Of a stretch of DNA of 8,075 bases, positions 1-6,766 are shown in pieces (the stretch's first letter is position 1; each line of letters opens with the position of its first letter). The notes under the pieces are model-generated. The model saw nothing but the letters and a program-made list of their open reading frames with translations, ran no database searches and was not told the origin of the DNA. The translations under genes were made by a program, and so were the position numbers. Source of the DNA: Chloroflexota bacterium (GTDB lineage Bacteria > Chloroflexota > Dehalococcoidia > Lucifugimonadales > UBA3495); NCBI GenBank assembly GCA_022561675.1, contig JADFQT010000111.1, positions 1 through 8,075 of the forward strand, given 5' to 3'.

Positions 1-531
1 GCAGATTGGAAACTGCTTCCCCTCGTCAAGGTCCGCCCCATCAGAGAACAATTCGGAGACTCCATTCCAAAAGTAGCGCATGAGTTGCATTTCGCCGGCA
101 TAGTCCCAAACATATAGTGCAACCGTGCCGCCTGGTTGGACAATTCGGCGCATCTCTTGGAGCGCACAATGCTGATCGGATAGGAAGTTTAAAACCAAGC
201 CGGCTACCACTACATCCGCTTCAGCATCATCAAGGGGCAATGACATCGCGTCGCCGGACTTGAAGTCGACTCGACGATCTTGAATGCTGCCCCGCGCAAC
301 GCTGAGGAAACCCTCGGACGGTTCAACGCCGGTCACTTTGCTGGGATTGGATTGCTCCAATATGGTCTTGGTCAGCGCACCTGTACCGCAGCCCACGTCA
401 ACCCAGCGAAGGTCTGCTGGTAAAGAGAGCCAGTCTAGGAACATTGGACCGACCCGGCGGCTCCAACGACCCACATAGCGCTCGTAGGCTTCACCATCCG
501 CAAACCAATCCCCTCGGTTTGGTGCTGCCAT
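1..531 (-). CDS. Class I SAM-dependent methyltransferase (UbiE/Methyltransf_11 type), C-terminus beyond window
   Basis: Reading from an ATG at 529-531, 177 codons stay open to the window edge. Seen: the glycine-rich SAM-binding motif I DVGCGTG (residues 45-51), the acidic end of strand 2 in TGVEPS (E70), SGDAMSLPL (92-100) before the strand-4 segment, and the post-motif RRIVQPGGTVALYVWDYA (128-145). These define the Rossmann fold of class I methyltransferases of the COG2226 kind. The run ending LDEGKQFPIC is typical of small-molecule methyltransferases of about 250-270 residues, so perhaps 80-90 residues are missing. The substrate cannot be told. An AGGAG lies only 3 nt before the ATG, which is closer than ideal. 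The gene starts 56 bp after the VWA gene ends and has somewhat lower GC (about 56% by hand count), so it may not belong to that operon functionally. Confidence 0.9.
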   Translation of the reverse strand, partial: MAAPNRGDWFADGEAYERYVGRWSRRVGPMFLDWLSLPADLRWVDVGCGTGALTKTILEQSNPSKVTGVEPSEGFLSVARGSIQDRRVDFKSGDAMSLPLDDAEADVVVAGLVLNFLSDQHCALQEMRRIVQPGGTVALYVWDYAGEMQLMRYFWNGVSELFSDGADLDEGKQFPIC

Positions 532-563
532 TCTCTCCTGCCATTCCGAGGAGCCAGGAATCG

Positions 564-591
564 ATCATGCTAAGGAATGCTAGGACCTCAA
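564..591 (-). promoter_or_regulatory. Weak candidate promoter before the methyltransferase gene
   Basis: On the minus strand, TTGAGG (586-591, overlapping the TGA stop of the VWA gene) is followed after 16 bp by CATGAT (564-569). Each hexamer matches the sigma-70 consensus at 4 of 6 positions. It would give the methyltransferase its own transcript with a leader of about 25 nt. No strong terminator is visible after the VWA gene, so read-through is equally possible. This is a consensus match by eye only. Confidence 0.22.
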
Positions 592-3500
592 AAGGTTAGC
601 TTGCGGTAGAGCATGGGCAGGCGCTCGGGCAGGCTGAAGATGTCGTCCAGAACCTCATAGCCCATGTCGCCGCACATAGCCTTCAAATAGTCGTGACCCG
701 CTTTGTCCACGGTCAAGCAGAAGGGCGTAATATTCTTGCGTTTCGCCTCAAGCAATGCCATGTGAGTGTCGTGGACCGCATACTCCTTCTCCACCCCCTC
801 CCGGCTGTAGCCCCGGTCCTGCGGTCTGCCATCGCTGATCAGGAACAGGACCTTGGTGGTAGCGTCCTCGTCCTCCAGCTTGGTGATGCAGTGCCGTATG
901 GCGGAGCCCATGCGCGTGGCGTGGAGGGGAGTGATTTTGTCGATGCGGCGTTTGATCTTTTCGCTGAAGGGCTCGTGGATATCCTTGATCACGTAGAACT
1001 CCACGTTTTCACGACCGTATCCGGAGAAGCCGTAAATGCCGTAGGTGTCTCCAATGGATTCCAGGGCGTTGATCAACAGGGCCGTGCTCTCTTTTTCCAG
1101 ATCGATAATGCGCTTGTAGTGGCGCCGCACCAGCCCTTCCCGGCGCCGGCGGAGCCATACCATGTACTCCACCGGGTCATCCGGCGCATCCCGGTCATCC
1201 ACCGTATGGCGGCCCTCGTCGATGGCTTCGGCGGTAGAAGCGCTCATGTCCAGCAGAAAGACCACCGCCACATCTCGCTGAATTCGGTTACGATGCCAGT
1301 AGATCTTGTCGTCGGGCGGCACTCCCATCCGCAGGTCGGCCCAGGCCTCCAGGGCAGCGTTTAAATCTATATCCTCCCCATCGGTGAGACGGTAAATCTT
1401 GCGGAACCTCTCCGGCATAATCAGCTCGAATTGCCGCTTGATGTGGTTGATGACTGAAGCGTAGTTCTTCAGGGCGTCGGCGTAGAAAGTGGGCTCCCCC
1501 TCCTCCAAGACCTTCTCCTTGACGATGCACCATCTGGGCTTGTAATCGCCCGCTCGGAAATCCCATTCGTCGTAGACAAAAGTCTTGGGCTCCCTGGCCT
1601 CCAGCTCTCCACCCTGTTCATCATCGTTGAGGAGAGGCCCGTACCCCTGCCCCGGCTGGGCGTTGGGCGGAGGCACGCCGGCTTCTTTCATAATATTCTG
1701 GGCGAAGGCGCTCATGCTGTTGTTGATCTCCCCTTGCTCCGCATCCAGCTCCAGCTCGGCGCTCTCCTGAAGCAGCTGCTCCAGCTGCTCCTGGGACAGC
1801 GGCTGTCCCTCCCCCTGCTGATTCTGGTCCATCTGCAGCTTGGTCAGGAGCTGGACCATTTCAGGCTTGAAGTCGCCCCGGTAATCCACTGGCTCCGAAG
1901 AATCGTAAGGGTCGCCCTCACCGTCCTCCCCCGAGGCCTGCTGGGCAGCCTTGAGCTTGTCCAGCAGGGACTGGTACTCTTCTTCGGAAAACTCCCCGGG
2001 ATCATCCATGTCCTGGGGTTCCCACTCTTCCTCCGGCTGCTGCTGGTTGGTGAGGCGCGAGATGATTTCGTAGGCCCTCACCACCGCTTCCCCGGTGTCC
2101 TCCACGTTGGCCGCCGCCACCCGAAGCTGAAACAGGATTCGCGCCAGCATCTCGGCTTCCTCTTGGTACTCCCGGGGCACCGGCAGGTCGGTGAACTGCT
2201 CCAGGCTCATGTGGATCAGCAGCTCGACCAGGGCTTCCCGCAAGGGGAGCTCCTCGATTCTGGGCCGGCCGGAGCGGGCCTCAACTTGCACTCGCTCCGA
2301 GGTGGCACGAATGCCCGGATAATCTACCTTTATGCGAAAGTCCAGCCGGCAATCTTCCAGAACGGTAAAAAGATCAAAGGCTAGCTTCCGATCATCGAAC
2401 AGCTGCAGCAACCGCCCGATATCGGTAAAGGCTTCCACTTGAGTTTCCAGGACCGGCGGGTCACCTTCCAACTGCTCCATTTTGGCCAGCATTTCAGCCC
2501 TTTCGGCCGCCCGCTGGGCTTCCAGATCGAATCGCCGCTGCTCCTCGAATTGGGTGGCCGGCTTTTGAAAATCGAACTCAAAGCTGCCGAACTCCAGATG
2601 CCCCACCTGGTGGGTAGCCACCACCTTGAACCAGGCAAAGTTCTCGTTCTTGTCGTTATAATGGTCGACCACCGGCGGCAGGAACACCTTGGACCCATCG
2701 GTGGAAGCGGTATCTTCATCCACCCAGCCGATGTTCTTGTTGACTAACTCTTTAGTATCGAGGACATCGATATTAGTGCCGGAGAGGGCGCTGCAATAGA
2801 GCCGCACCACGCCCTTTATGCGTTCCAGCTCCAGGCTGGAAGACAGGGTTTCCAGCAGGGCCTCCGAGGTGTTGGACTCAACCTTGAAGAAGGCGATGCC
2901 GCTCTCCGGATTTTCCTTCAGCAGCTCCACACCCTGGTGGTACCAGGTTTCCAGCTGGCTCATGGTGACCCGGTTCAGCACCCCGGAAAGGCTCTTCAGG
3001 AAGGGTGGTACCGCGTCCGGAAAAGTGGCCAGCAACCCTTCGCACAAGTCCAATATCTGCCCCTGAGAACCGGAGGGGGCCTGACTCAGGGCCTGAGTTC
3101 CGTCGGAGAGGAATCGGGAGGTATCCCGCATCCCGACCTTTGCCAAACGCTCGCCCAACTTGAGAAAACGGCCGGTCTGCCCCTCTTCCACCTGGCTCAG
3201 AGCCTTGGGAGCCAGCTCCAGGCAACTCTTTACCTCGCGCCAACTGCCCTCGGTCAACACGCGGCACATGGATAGAAACGCCTCCCGCTCCCGCCCCATC
3301 AGGGGCAAGACGTCCCGGCCCAGGATCAGACACTCTACCGCCACGTCATAAGACTTGTAGGAGAGGGCCTCAATCAGGGAGGCAAAAACCTCCACGTCCC
3401 AAAAGGGAAGGTTGCGGATCAGGTCCGGACTGATCTCAAAAAACTTGGCGGAGAGAGTGCTGCTCTTCCAGGTTCCCTTGTACAGGCTGCGGCCCAAGCC

Positions 3501-3863
3501 GGCCCAGCGGGGTATGTACTGGGGACGCAGATTGGAGACGATCAGAGGGCTGGCCCGGAAGAAGGCCACCGCCAGGGTTGGCGAGTCCTGCGCCAAATAG
3601 GTCCCGCAGCGCGCCCACTGCATGAAGGAGGGAAAGGCCAGCGAGCGGGCTACCTGCGGGCTGACCCGATAATACTCAACCGCCGACTCCCAGGAGCGTA
3701 CGGTTTGATTGCCAATGGCGACCCCTTCTTTGGCCCAAAGGCTAAACTCCTCTTCGTTAAAAGCCGTTTCCATCGCCCCGGCAGCTTCCCTATAGTCTTC
3801 TAGAACCGCGGGAGGGAGCTTTGCCAGGTCTGCCTCAATTTCCGGAAAAGAATCCGTGCTCAA
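588..3863 (-). CDS. CbbO/NorD-like VWA-domain protein with N-terminal helical repeats (1091 aa)
   Basis: This is the likely adaptor partner of the CbbQ/NorQ-like ATPase two genes upstream. The C-terminal von Willebrand A domain (about 865-1091) has a complete metal-ion site: DMSAS (D872, S874, S876), T983 in ATRMGS and D1011 in ISDGRPQD. In CbbO/NorD this domain docks the client protein. Residues 40-337 form eight helical repeats of about 37 residues. A middle domain (about 370-605) carries FAWFKVVATHQVGHLEFGSF and VLEDCRLDFRI, which resemble the NorD/CbbO core. Residues 606-760 are an acidic, Gln-rich, probably disordered linker. No signal peptide or membrane helix is seen, so it should be cytosolic. 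Classical NorD is about 630 residues and CbbO about 770, so this one is unusually long. The start is TTG at 3861-3863, chosen because GGGGAGG sits 5 nt upstream; the stop is TGA. The family is clear, but the client is unknown and no norBC or Rubisco gene is present. Confidence 0.9.
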   Translation of the reverse strand: MSTDSFPEIEADLAKLPPAVLEDYREAAGAMETAFNEEEFSLWAKEGVAIGNQTVRSWESAVEYYRVSPQVARSLAFPSFMQWARCGTYLAQDSPTLAVAFFRASPLIVSNLRPQYIPRWAGLGRSLYKGTWKSSTLSAKFFEISPDLIRNLPFWDVEVFASLIEALSYKSYDVAVECLILGRDVLPLMGREREAFLSMCRVLTEGSWREVKSCLELAPKALSQVEEGQTGRFLKLGERLAKVGMRDTSRFLSDGTQALSQAPSGSQGQILDLCEGLLATFPDAVPPFLKSLSGVLNRVTMSQLETWYHQGVELLKENPESGIAFFKVESNTSEALLETLSSSLELERIKGVVRLYCSALSGTNIDVLDTKELVNKNIGWVDEDTASTDGSKVFLPPVVDHYNDKNENFAWFKVVATHQVGHLEFGSFEFDFQKPATQFEEQRRFDLEAQRAAERAEMLAKMEQLEGDPPVLETQVEAFTDIGRLLQLFDDRKLAFDLFTVLEDCRLDFRIKVDYPGIRATSERVQVEARSGRPRIEELPLREALVELLIHMSLEQFTDLPVPREYQEEAEMLARILFQLRVAAANVEDTGEAVVRAYEIISRLTNQQQPEEEWEPQDMDDPGEFSEEEYQSLLDKLKAAQQASGEDGEGDPYDSSEPVDYRGDFKPEMVQLLTKLQMDQNQQGEGQPLSQEQLEQLLQESAELELDAEQGEINNSMSAFAQNIMKEAGVPPPNAQPGQGYGPLLNDDEQGGELEAREPKTFVYDEWDFRAGDYKPRWCIVKEKVLEEGEPTFYADALKNYASVINHIKRQFELIMPERFRKIYRLTDGEDIDLNAALEAWADLRMGVPPDDKIYWHRNRIQRDVAVVFLLDMSASTAEAIDEGRHTVDDRDAPDDPVEYMVWLRRRREGLVRRHYKRIIDLEKESTALLINALESIGDTYGIYGFSGYGRENVEFYVIKDIHEPFSEKIKRRIDKITPLHATRMGSAIRHCITKLEDEDATTKVLFLISDGRPQDRGYSREGVEKEYAVHDTHMALLEAKRKNITPFCLTVDKAGHDYLKAMCGDMGYEVLDDIFSLPERLPMLYRKLTF

Positions 3864-3864
3864 A

Positions 3865-4452
3865 TTAGCCTCCCCTTTGCTGCGGTACCTGACCCAACAG
3901 ATCTAAAAATTGCTCCAGAATGGTCGCCGTCGCTCCGAACACCAGATGTTCGCCGCAGGCGTAGGCGTAAGAAATAGTCAACCGGTTATCAACCCAGCGG
4001 GCGTCTTGCCGGAGATTGGCTGGGTCTTGCAGCACGGAAAGGGGGACTTCCAGCACTTCCGCGATTTCGTCCTGGCTGGGCTTGAAAGGGTAGGGATAGG
4101 GAATGGTCCCGACGTAGACTCGAACGCCGAAATTGGAGCGAGTCACTATATCGTCGAGTTCTCCCAGGATGGTAACGTCGCCCCGTTTAACGCCCATTTC
4201 CTCTTCGGTTTCCCGGAGAGCGGTATCGAGAAAATCCCGATCCACCGGGTCCCGGGCGCCGCCGGGGAAGGAGATCTCTCCCTTGTGGTGCTCGACCAAT
4301 TCGGACCGCTTGTTAAGGAGGACATGATAAGAGCCCTCTTTGCAATAAAGCAGCAAGAGGACGGCGGCGGGTGTGAGGTCAGAGTCGGTTACATTCTTCT
4401 TGACTCTTTGCGCTAAAACCTGCTGTAAAAGAGCAGGAGTGGACAGACCCAT
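3865..4452 (-). CDS. NUDIX hydrolase, CoA pyrophosphatase (NudL/UPF0035) type
   Basis: A 195-residue protein of NudL/NUDT7 type. Characterised members hydrolyse CoA to 4'-phosphopantetheine and 3',5'-ADP. Seen: LNKRSELVEHHKGEISFPGG (46-65), which matches the family signature just before the NUDIX box, then RDPVDRD and ALRETEEEMGV (78-88), whose RExxEE glutamates bind the catalytic metal. The Glu expected earlier in the general NUDIX consensus is absent, as is usual in this subfamily. Length fits the family (about 190-210). The ATG at 4450-4452 follows the ATPase stop by 8 nt, and an AGAGG overlapping that TAG stop can serve as ribosome-binding site. It ends 1 nt before the VWA gene start. It separates the ATPase from its expected VWA partner and lies two genes from coaE, so the operon holds both CoA synthesis and probable CoA turnover. 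CoA specificity is inferred from family, not shown. Confidence 0.88.
   Translation of the reverse strand: MGLSTPALLQQVLAQRVKKNVTDSDLTPAAVLLLLYCKEGSYHVLLNKRSELVEHHKGEISFPGGARDPVDRDFLDTALRETEEEMGVKRGDVTILGELDDIVTRSNFGVRVYVGTIPYPYPFKPSQDEIAEVLEVPLSVLQDPANLRQDARWVDNRLTISYAYACGEHLVFGATATILEQFLDLLGQVPQQRGG
3869..3875 (-). promoter_or_regulatory. Strong Shine-Dalgarno that fixes a TTG start for the VWA gene
   Basis: GGGGAGG lies inside the last codons of the NUDIX gene and ends 5 nt before the TTG at 3861-3863. The NUDIX stop (TAA, 3865-3867) falls between them, one base before the TTG. No ATG is close by; the next in-frame Met is residue 31. The ribosome-binding site therefore decides the start and suggests coupled translation of the two genes. 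Confidence 0.7.
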
Positions 4453-4460
4453 TGAAACCT

Positions 4461-5360
4461 CTATTCAAATATCGAGGAAACCACCTCTTCAATACTGCGC
4501 TGCAACTCCACTTCGTCGGTCAAAGTCCATACAATTGCCACCTGGCAGGCTCGTCGCGGGGTGATCCCCCGGCCAACAAGCCGGCCGGCGTAAATTAACA
4601 ATCGCGTGCTGGCGCCTTCGCCTAGACCGTGTTCCCGGAGATTGCGGACCTTCTCGCCCAATCGCGCCAGGGAGAGGGCCAACTCCGCCGGGCATCCGCT
4701 TTCCTTCTGGACGATTTCCGCCTCTATTTCGACGGGGGGATAGTCAAACTCCACCGAGATGAACCGCTGCCGGGTGCTATGCTTCAGGTCCTTCAGCGCG
4801 CTCTGGTAGTGGGGGTTGTAGGAAATGCACAGCATGAACCGGTCGTCGGCTTCAATGATCTGGCCGGTCTTCTCTACCGGCAGAATGCGCCGGTGGTCGG
4901 TCAGGGGGTGAATCAACACGGTGGTATCCTTACGGGCTTCCACCACTTCGTCAAGATAGAGGATTGCCCCGGCTTTCACCGCCCGGGTCATGGGGCCGTC
5001 GATCCACCGGGTACCATTGGCATCCAGCAGGTACCGGCCCACCAAGTCGCTGGCGGTAAGGTCTTCATGGCAGGCGATGGTCACCAGGGGGACCCGAATC
5101 TCCCCTTCGCCTACTTCCTGAGTCTTTTTCCCCTTCTCCTTGACCGTGGTCAAGGGCTGTCCCAACTTCCAGGCCATGTACTCAATAAACCGGGTTTTCC
5201 CGCACCCCGTCGGCCCCTTCAGCAATACTGGGATGTGCTCGTTGTACGCCGCACTAAAAAGCTCCAGCTCGTCACCCACCGGCCGGTAATAGGGCTCACT
5301 ACGAACTAGAAACTCTTCAATTGCGTACTCTTTGTATCCCTGGTGGGCCGTATCTACCAT
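4461..5360 (-). CDS. CbbQ/NirQ/NorQ/GpvN-family AAA+ ATPase (MoxR class)
   Basis: A 299-residue ATPase, close to the 260-300 usual for the family. Seen: Walker A GPTGCGKT (49-56), Walker B ILYLDE (133-138), the family hallmarks ACHEDLTASDLVGRYLL (96-112) and DEVVEARKDTTVLIHPLTD (137-155), sensor 1 asparagine N182 in SYNPHYQS, candidate arginine finger STRQRF (195-200) and a C-terminal CbbQ_C-like lid with STRLLIYAGRL (251-261). Family members form hexameric rings that, with a CbbO/NorD VWA partner, remodel or activate a client enzyme using ATP. An extra charged stretch (about 74-92) sits before the second core strand, where relatives I know run straight into the ACHDDL motif. The ATG overlaps the coaE stop as TAATG, and only a weak GAGAAAG precedes it, which fits translational coupling. 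Assignment to the family is firm; NorQ versus CbbQ cannot be decided because no client gene is nearby. Confidence 0.95.
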   Translation of the reverse strand: MVDTAHQGYKEYAIEEFLVRSEPYYRPVGDELELFSAAYNEHIPVLLKGPTGCGKTRFIEYMAWKLGQPLTTVKEKGKKTQEVGEGEIRVPLVTIACHEDLTASDLVGRYLLDANGTRWIDGPMTRAVKAGAILYLDEVVEARKDTTVLIHPLTDHRRILPVEKTGQIIEADDRFMLCISYNPHYQSALKDLKHSTRQRFISVEFDYPPVEIEAEIVQKESGCPAELALSLARLGEKVRNLREHGLGEGASTRLLIYAGRLVGRGITPRRACQVAIVWTLTDEVELQRSIEEVVSSIFE

Positions 5361-5971
5361 TATGCTTTCTCTACTTTTGCTTTGACTCGGCGGTCCCAGA
5401 TATTCCGCACAACCCTCTCCAACTCAACCAGGTCTCCCGAGTTGTCGACTATCACCTGGGAACGCGATGTCCGCTCTTCGGCGGACATTTGGGAATCGAT
5501 TCGCTTTTTGGCTTCTTCCTGGCTCAGGCCGCTACGGGATTGGAGACGTTTGATTACCAGGTCTTCCGGCGATTCCGTAGACCAGACTTCACCCACCAAG
5601 CTGTCCCATCCGGCTTCAAACAGCAACGCCGCCTCCACCACCACCACATCCGCCCCTTGCTCACGTAGTTCCTCGACCTGCTGGGCCACCATTCGGGCCA
5701 TTCGCGGGTGCATGATCTGGTTGAGCCTGGTAAGCTGGTCTGGGTCGGCGAAAACGATGCTTCCCAGTTTCTTCCGGTCTATCTCGCCGCCGGGCTGAAG
5801 AATTTCATCACCAAACGCTTTGACCACTTCCTGCCAGATTTCACTATGGGGAGTATAGGCTTGATGACCTAGCTGGTCGGCATTGATTAACACCGCGCCC
5901 AATTCCTGAAATATGCGTGCTACCTCGCTTTTCCCGGTACCAATGCCTCCGGTCAAGCCGATGACAATCAT
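5360..5971 (-). CDS. coaE: Dephospho-CoA kinase
   Basis: This cytosolic enzyme phosphorylates the 3'-hydroxyl of dephospho-CoA with ATP, the last step of CoA synthesis. The 203-residue length is typical (about 200). Seen: P-loop GLTGGIGTGKS (5-15), the strand-end motif INADQLGH (29-36, usually DADxxxH), IDRKKLGSIVFAD (64-76) as in CoaE, MHPRM (87-91), and EAALLFEAGWDSLV, where most homologues have a proline before LLFE. SQMSAEER (160-167) lies in the usual RxxxQ lid position. The ATG at 5969-5971 has AGGGG (5977-5981) 5 nt upstream and a good promoter starting about 30 bp upstream, so this gene heads the operon. The TAA stop shares one base with the next ATG. Confidence 0.97.
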   Translation of the reverse strand: MIVIGLTGGIGTGKSEVARIFQELGAVLINADQLGHQAYTPHSEIWQEVVKAFGDEILQPGGEIDRKKLGSIVFADPDQLTRLNQIMHPRMARMVAQQVEELREQGADVVVVEAALLFEAGWDSLVGEVWSTESPEDLVIKRLQSRSGLSQEEAKKRIDSQMSAEERTSRSQVIVDNSGDLVELERVVRNIWDRRVKAKVEKA

Positions 5972-6001
5972 TGACGCCCCTGTTTTCGTAACGCCTGTGC
6001 C

Positions 6002-6030
6002 ATTCTATCAAGGGGCCTGAGAGCGGTCAA
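6002..6030 (-). promoter_or_regulatory. Sigma-70-type promoter of the coaE operon
   Basis: On the minus strand TTGACC (6025-6030) and TAGAAT (6002-6007) are separated by exactly 17 bp, each matching the housekeeping consensus at 5 of 6 positions. It lies in the non-coding gap between rimI and coaE. The expected transcription start is near 5995, giving a leader of about 24 nt that contains the AGGGG ribosome-binding site. It is the best promoter match I found and indicates that the four-gene run is transcribed independently of rimI. Confidence 0.65.
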
Positions 6031-6088
6031 CCGCAATTCTATCTGCATCGCAGGCGGATTGCCCAGGCTTGGATCCCTCCCAAGCTCG

Positions 6089-6766
6089 CTAATTTTCAAT
6101 CCGGATCTCTCGCCAGTGGGCCGGATATTTCTCTTGCAACTCCCGGAAAAGTTCCCGGTAGGCATCACTATGGATGGGGCTGGTGGTCATGATCACCGCG
6201 TCTTCCCGATTATCGGCGTAATAACCCTTTCTGACACCGGCGGGCTTGAAGCCGTATTTCTCGTACAACCGATGAGCCACGAAATTGGAAGCCCTGACTT
6301 CCAGTGTCACGACCGACGAGCCATACTCCAGCGCCACGCGCAGCGAGCCAATAAGGAGCAACTCTCCTATGCCCTGCCCTCGTAGCGGCTCTCTCACCGC
6401 GATCTCCGTAATGTGCGCTTCGTTCCCTTGAAACCAGACACCCAGATAGCCCGCTATACAGGATTCCTTCTCAGTTGAAGGTCGGTCATCTTGTTTCACC
6501 AGGGACTGCACGCTCTTCAGCATCCTGCTCCAGATAGGAACATCCGCGGACCTGCCGGAATCTTCATGAATGGATGGCTCCGGCTGAGCCGCTGGCTCAG
6601 GTGGCTCAGGTGGCTCAGGGAAGTAGGCGACCAGATATTTGGCGTAACGGTTGTTCATCTCGCGCTTGAAAGGGGTTCCTACGCCAAGGGGCGCAAAGGC
6701 CTCACGCTCAATCTCTTTTACCTCTTTCCGGTCTTCGGGCCGCATCCGGCGCAGCGCGACATCCAT
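6089..6766 (-). CDS. rimI: RimI-like GNAT N-acetyltransferase with an internal insertion
   Basis: Members acetylate the N-terminal alanine of ribosomal protein S18 or other protein N-termini using acetyl-CoA. Seen: NNRYAKYLVAY (38-48), NEAHITEIAV (115-124), the acetyl-CoA pyrophosphate loop RGQGIG (129-134), TLEVRASNFVAHRLYEKYGF (154-173) and GVRKGYYADNREDAVIM (177-193), all diagnostic for the RimI branch of GNAT. The protein has 225 residues against about 150 for E. coli RimI. Two additions explain this: an insertion at about 49-102 starting with a Pro/Glu run (EPPEPPEP), and a C-terminal tail after about 197. The ATG at 6764-6766 is preceded in frame by a TAG 12 nt upstream, so the start cannot be further upstream; a GAGGGGGAAG lies somewhat far (about 15 nt) from it. 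The substrate is inferred from homology only. Confidence 0.88.
   Translation of the reverse strand: MDVALRRMRPEDRKEVKEIEREAFAPLGVGTPFKREMNNRYAKYLVAYFPEPPEPPEPAAQPEPSIHEDSGRSADVPIWSRMLKSVQSLVKQDDRPSTEKESCIAGYLGVWFQGNEAHITEIAVREPLRGQGIGELLLIGSLRVALEYGSSVVTLEVRASNFVAHRLYEKYGFKPAGVRKGYYADNREDAVIMTTSPIHSDAYRELFRELQEKYPAHWREIRIEN
6593..6619 (-). repeat. Three perfect tandem copies of a 9-bp unit inside rimI
   Basis: TGGCTCAGG (plus-strand reading) occurs three times head to tail, with degenerate copies just below (towards 6576). The unit is nine bases, so gain or loss keeps frame. It encodes the Pro-Pro-Glu repeat of the RimI insertion, a likely flexible linker that can vary by replication slippage. 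Confidence 0.9.

Noticed and set aside
693..1364. Plus-strand open frame of 223 codons antisense to the VWA domain
   Set aside because: It lies opposite a clear MIDAS-bearing domain, shows no recognisable motif and is explained by the codon bias of the coding strand.
1734..2384. Plus-strand open frame of 216 codons rich in Leu, Gln and Gly
   Set aside because: It mirrors the acidic Gln/Glu-rich linker; the Leu-rich composition is what antisense reading of that region gives.
3910..4416. Plus-strand open frame of 168 codons antisense to the NUDIX gene
   Set aside because: The minus strand carries the NUDIX box and family signature; the antisense frame looks like a shadow.
4570..4590. GC-rich inverted repeat (GGCC and CCGG runs) within the ATPase gene as a terminator
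   Set aside because: It lies inside coding sequence of a conserved domain with no T-tract after it.
4629..5309. Plus-strand open frame of 226 codons antisense to the ATPase
   Set aside because: The minus strand encodes well-conserved AAA+ motifs across the same interval; no family features on the plus strand.
5968..6168. 66-codon minus-strand frame whose TGA overlaps the coaE start
   Set aside because: It begins inside rimI in another frame, contains the coaE promoter boxes in its coding sequence and resembles no family; the overlap with the coaE ATG appears to be chance.
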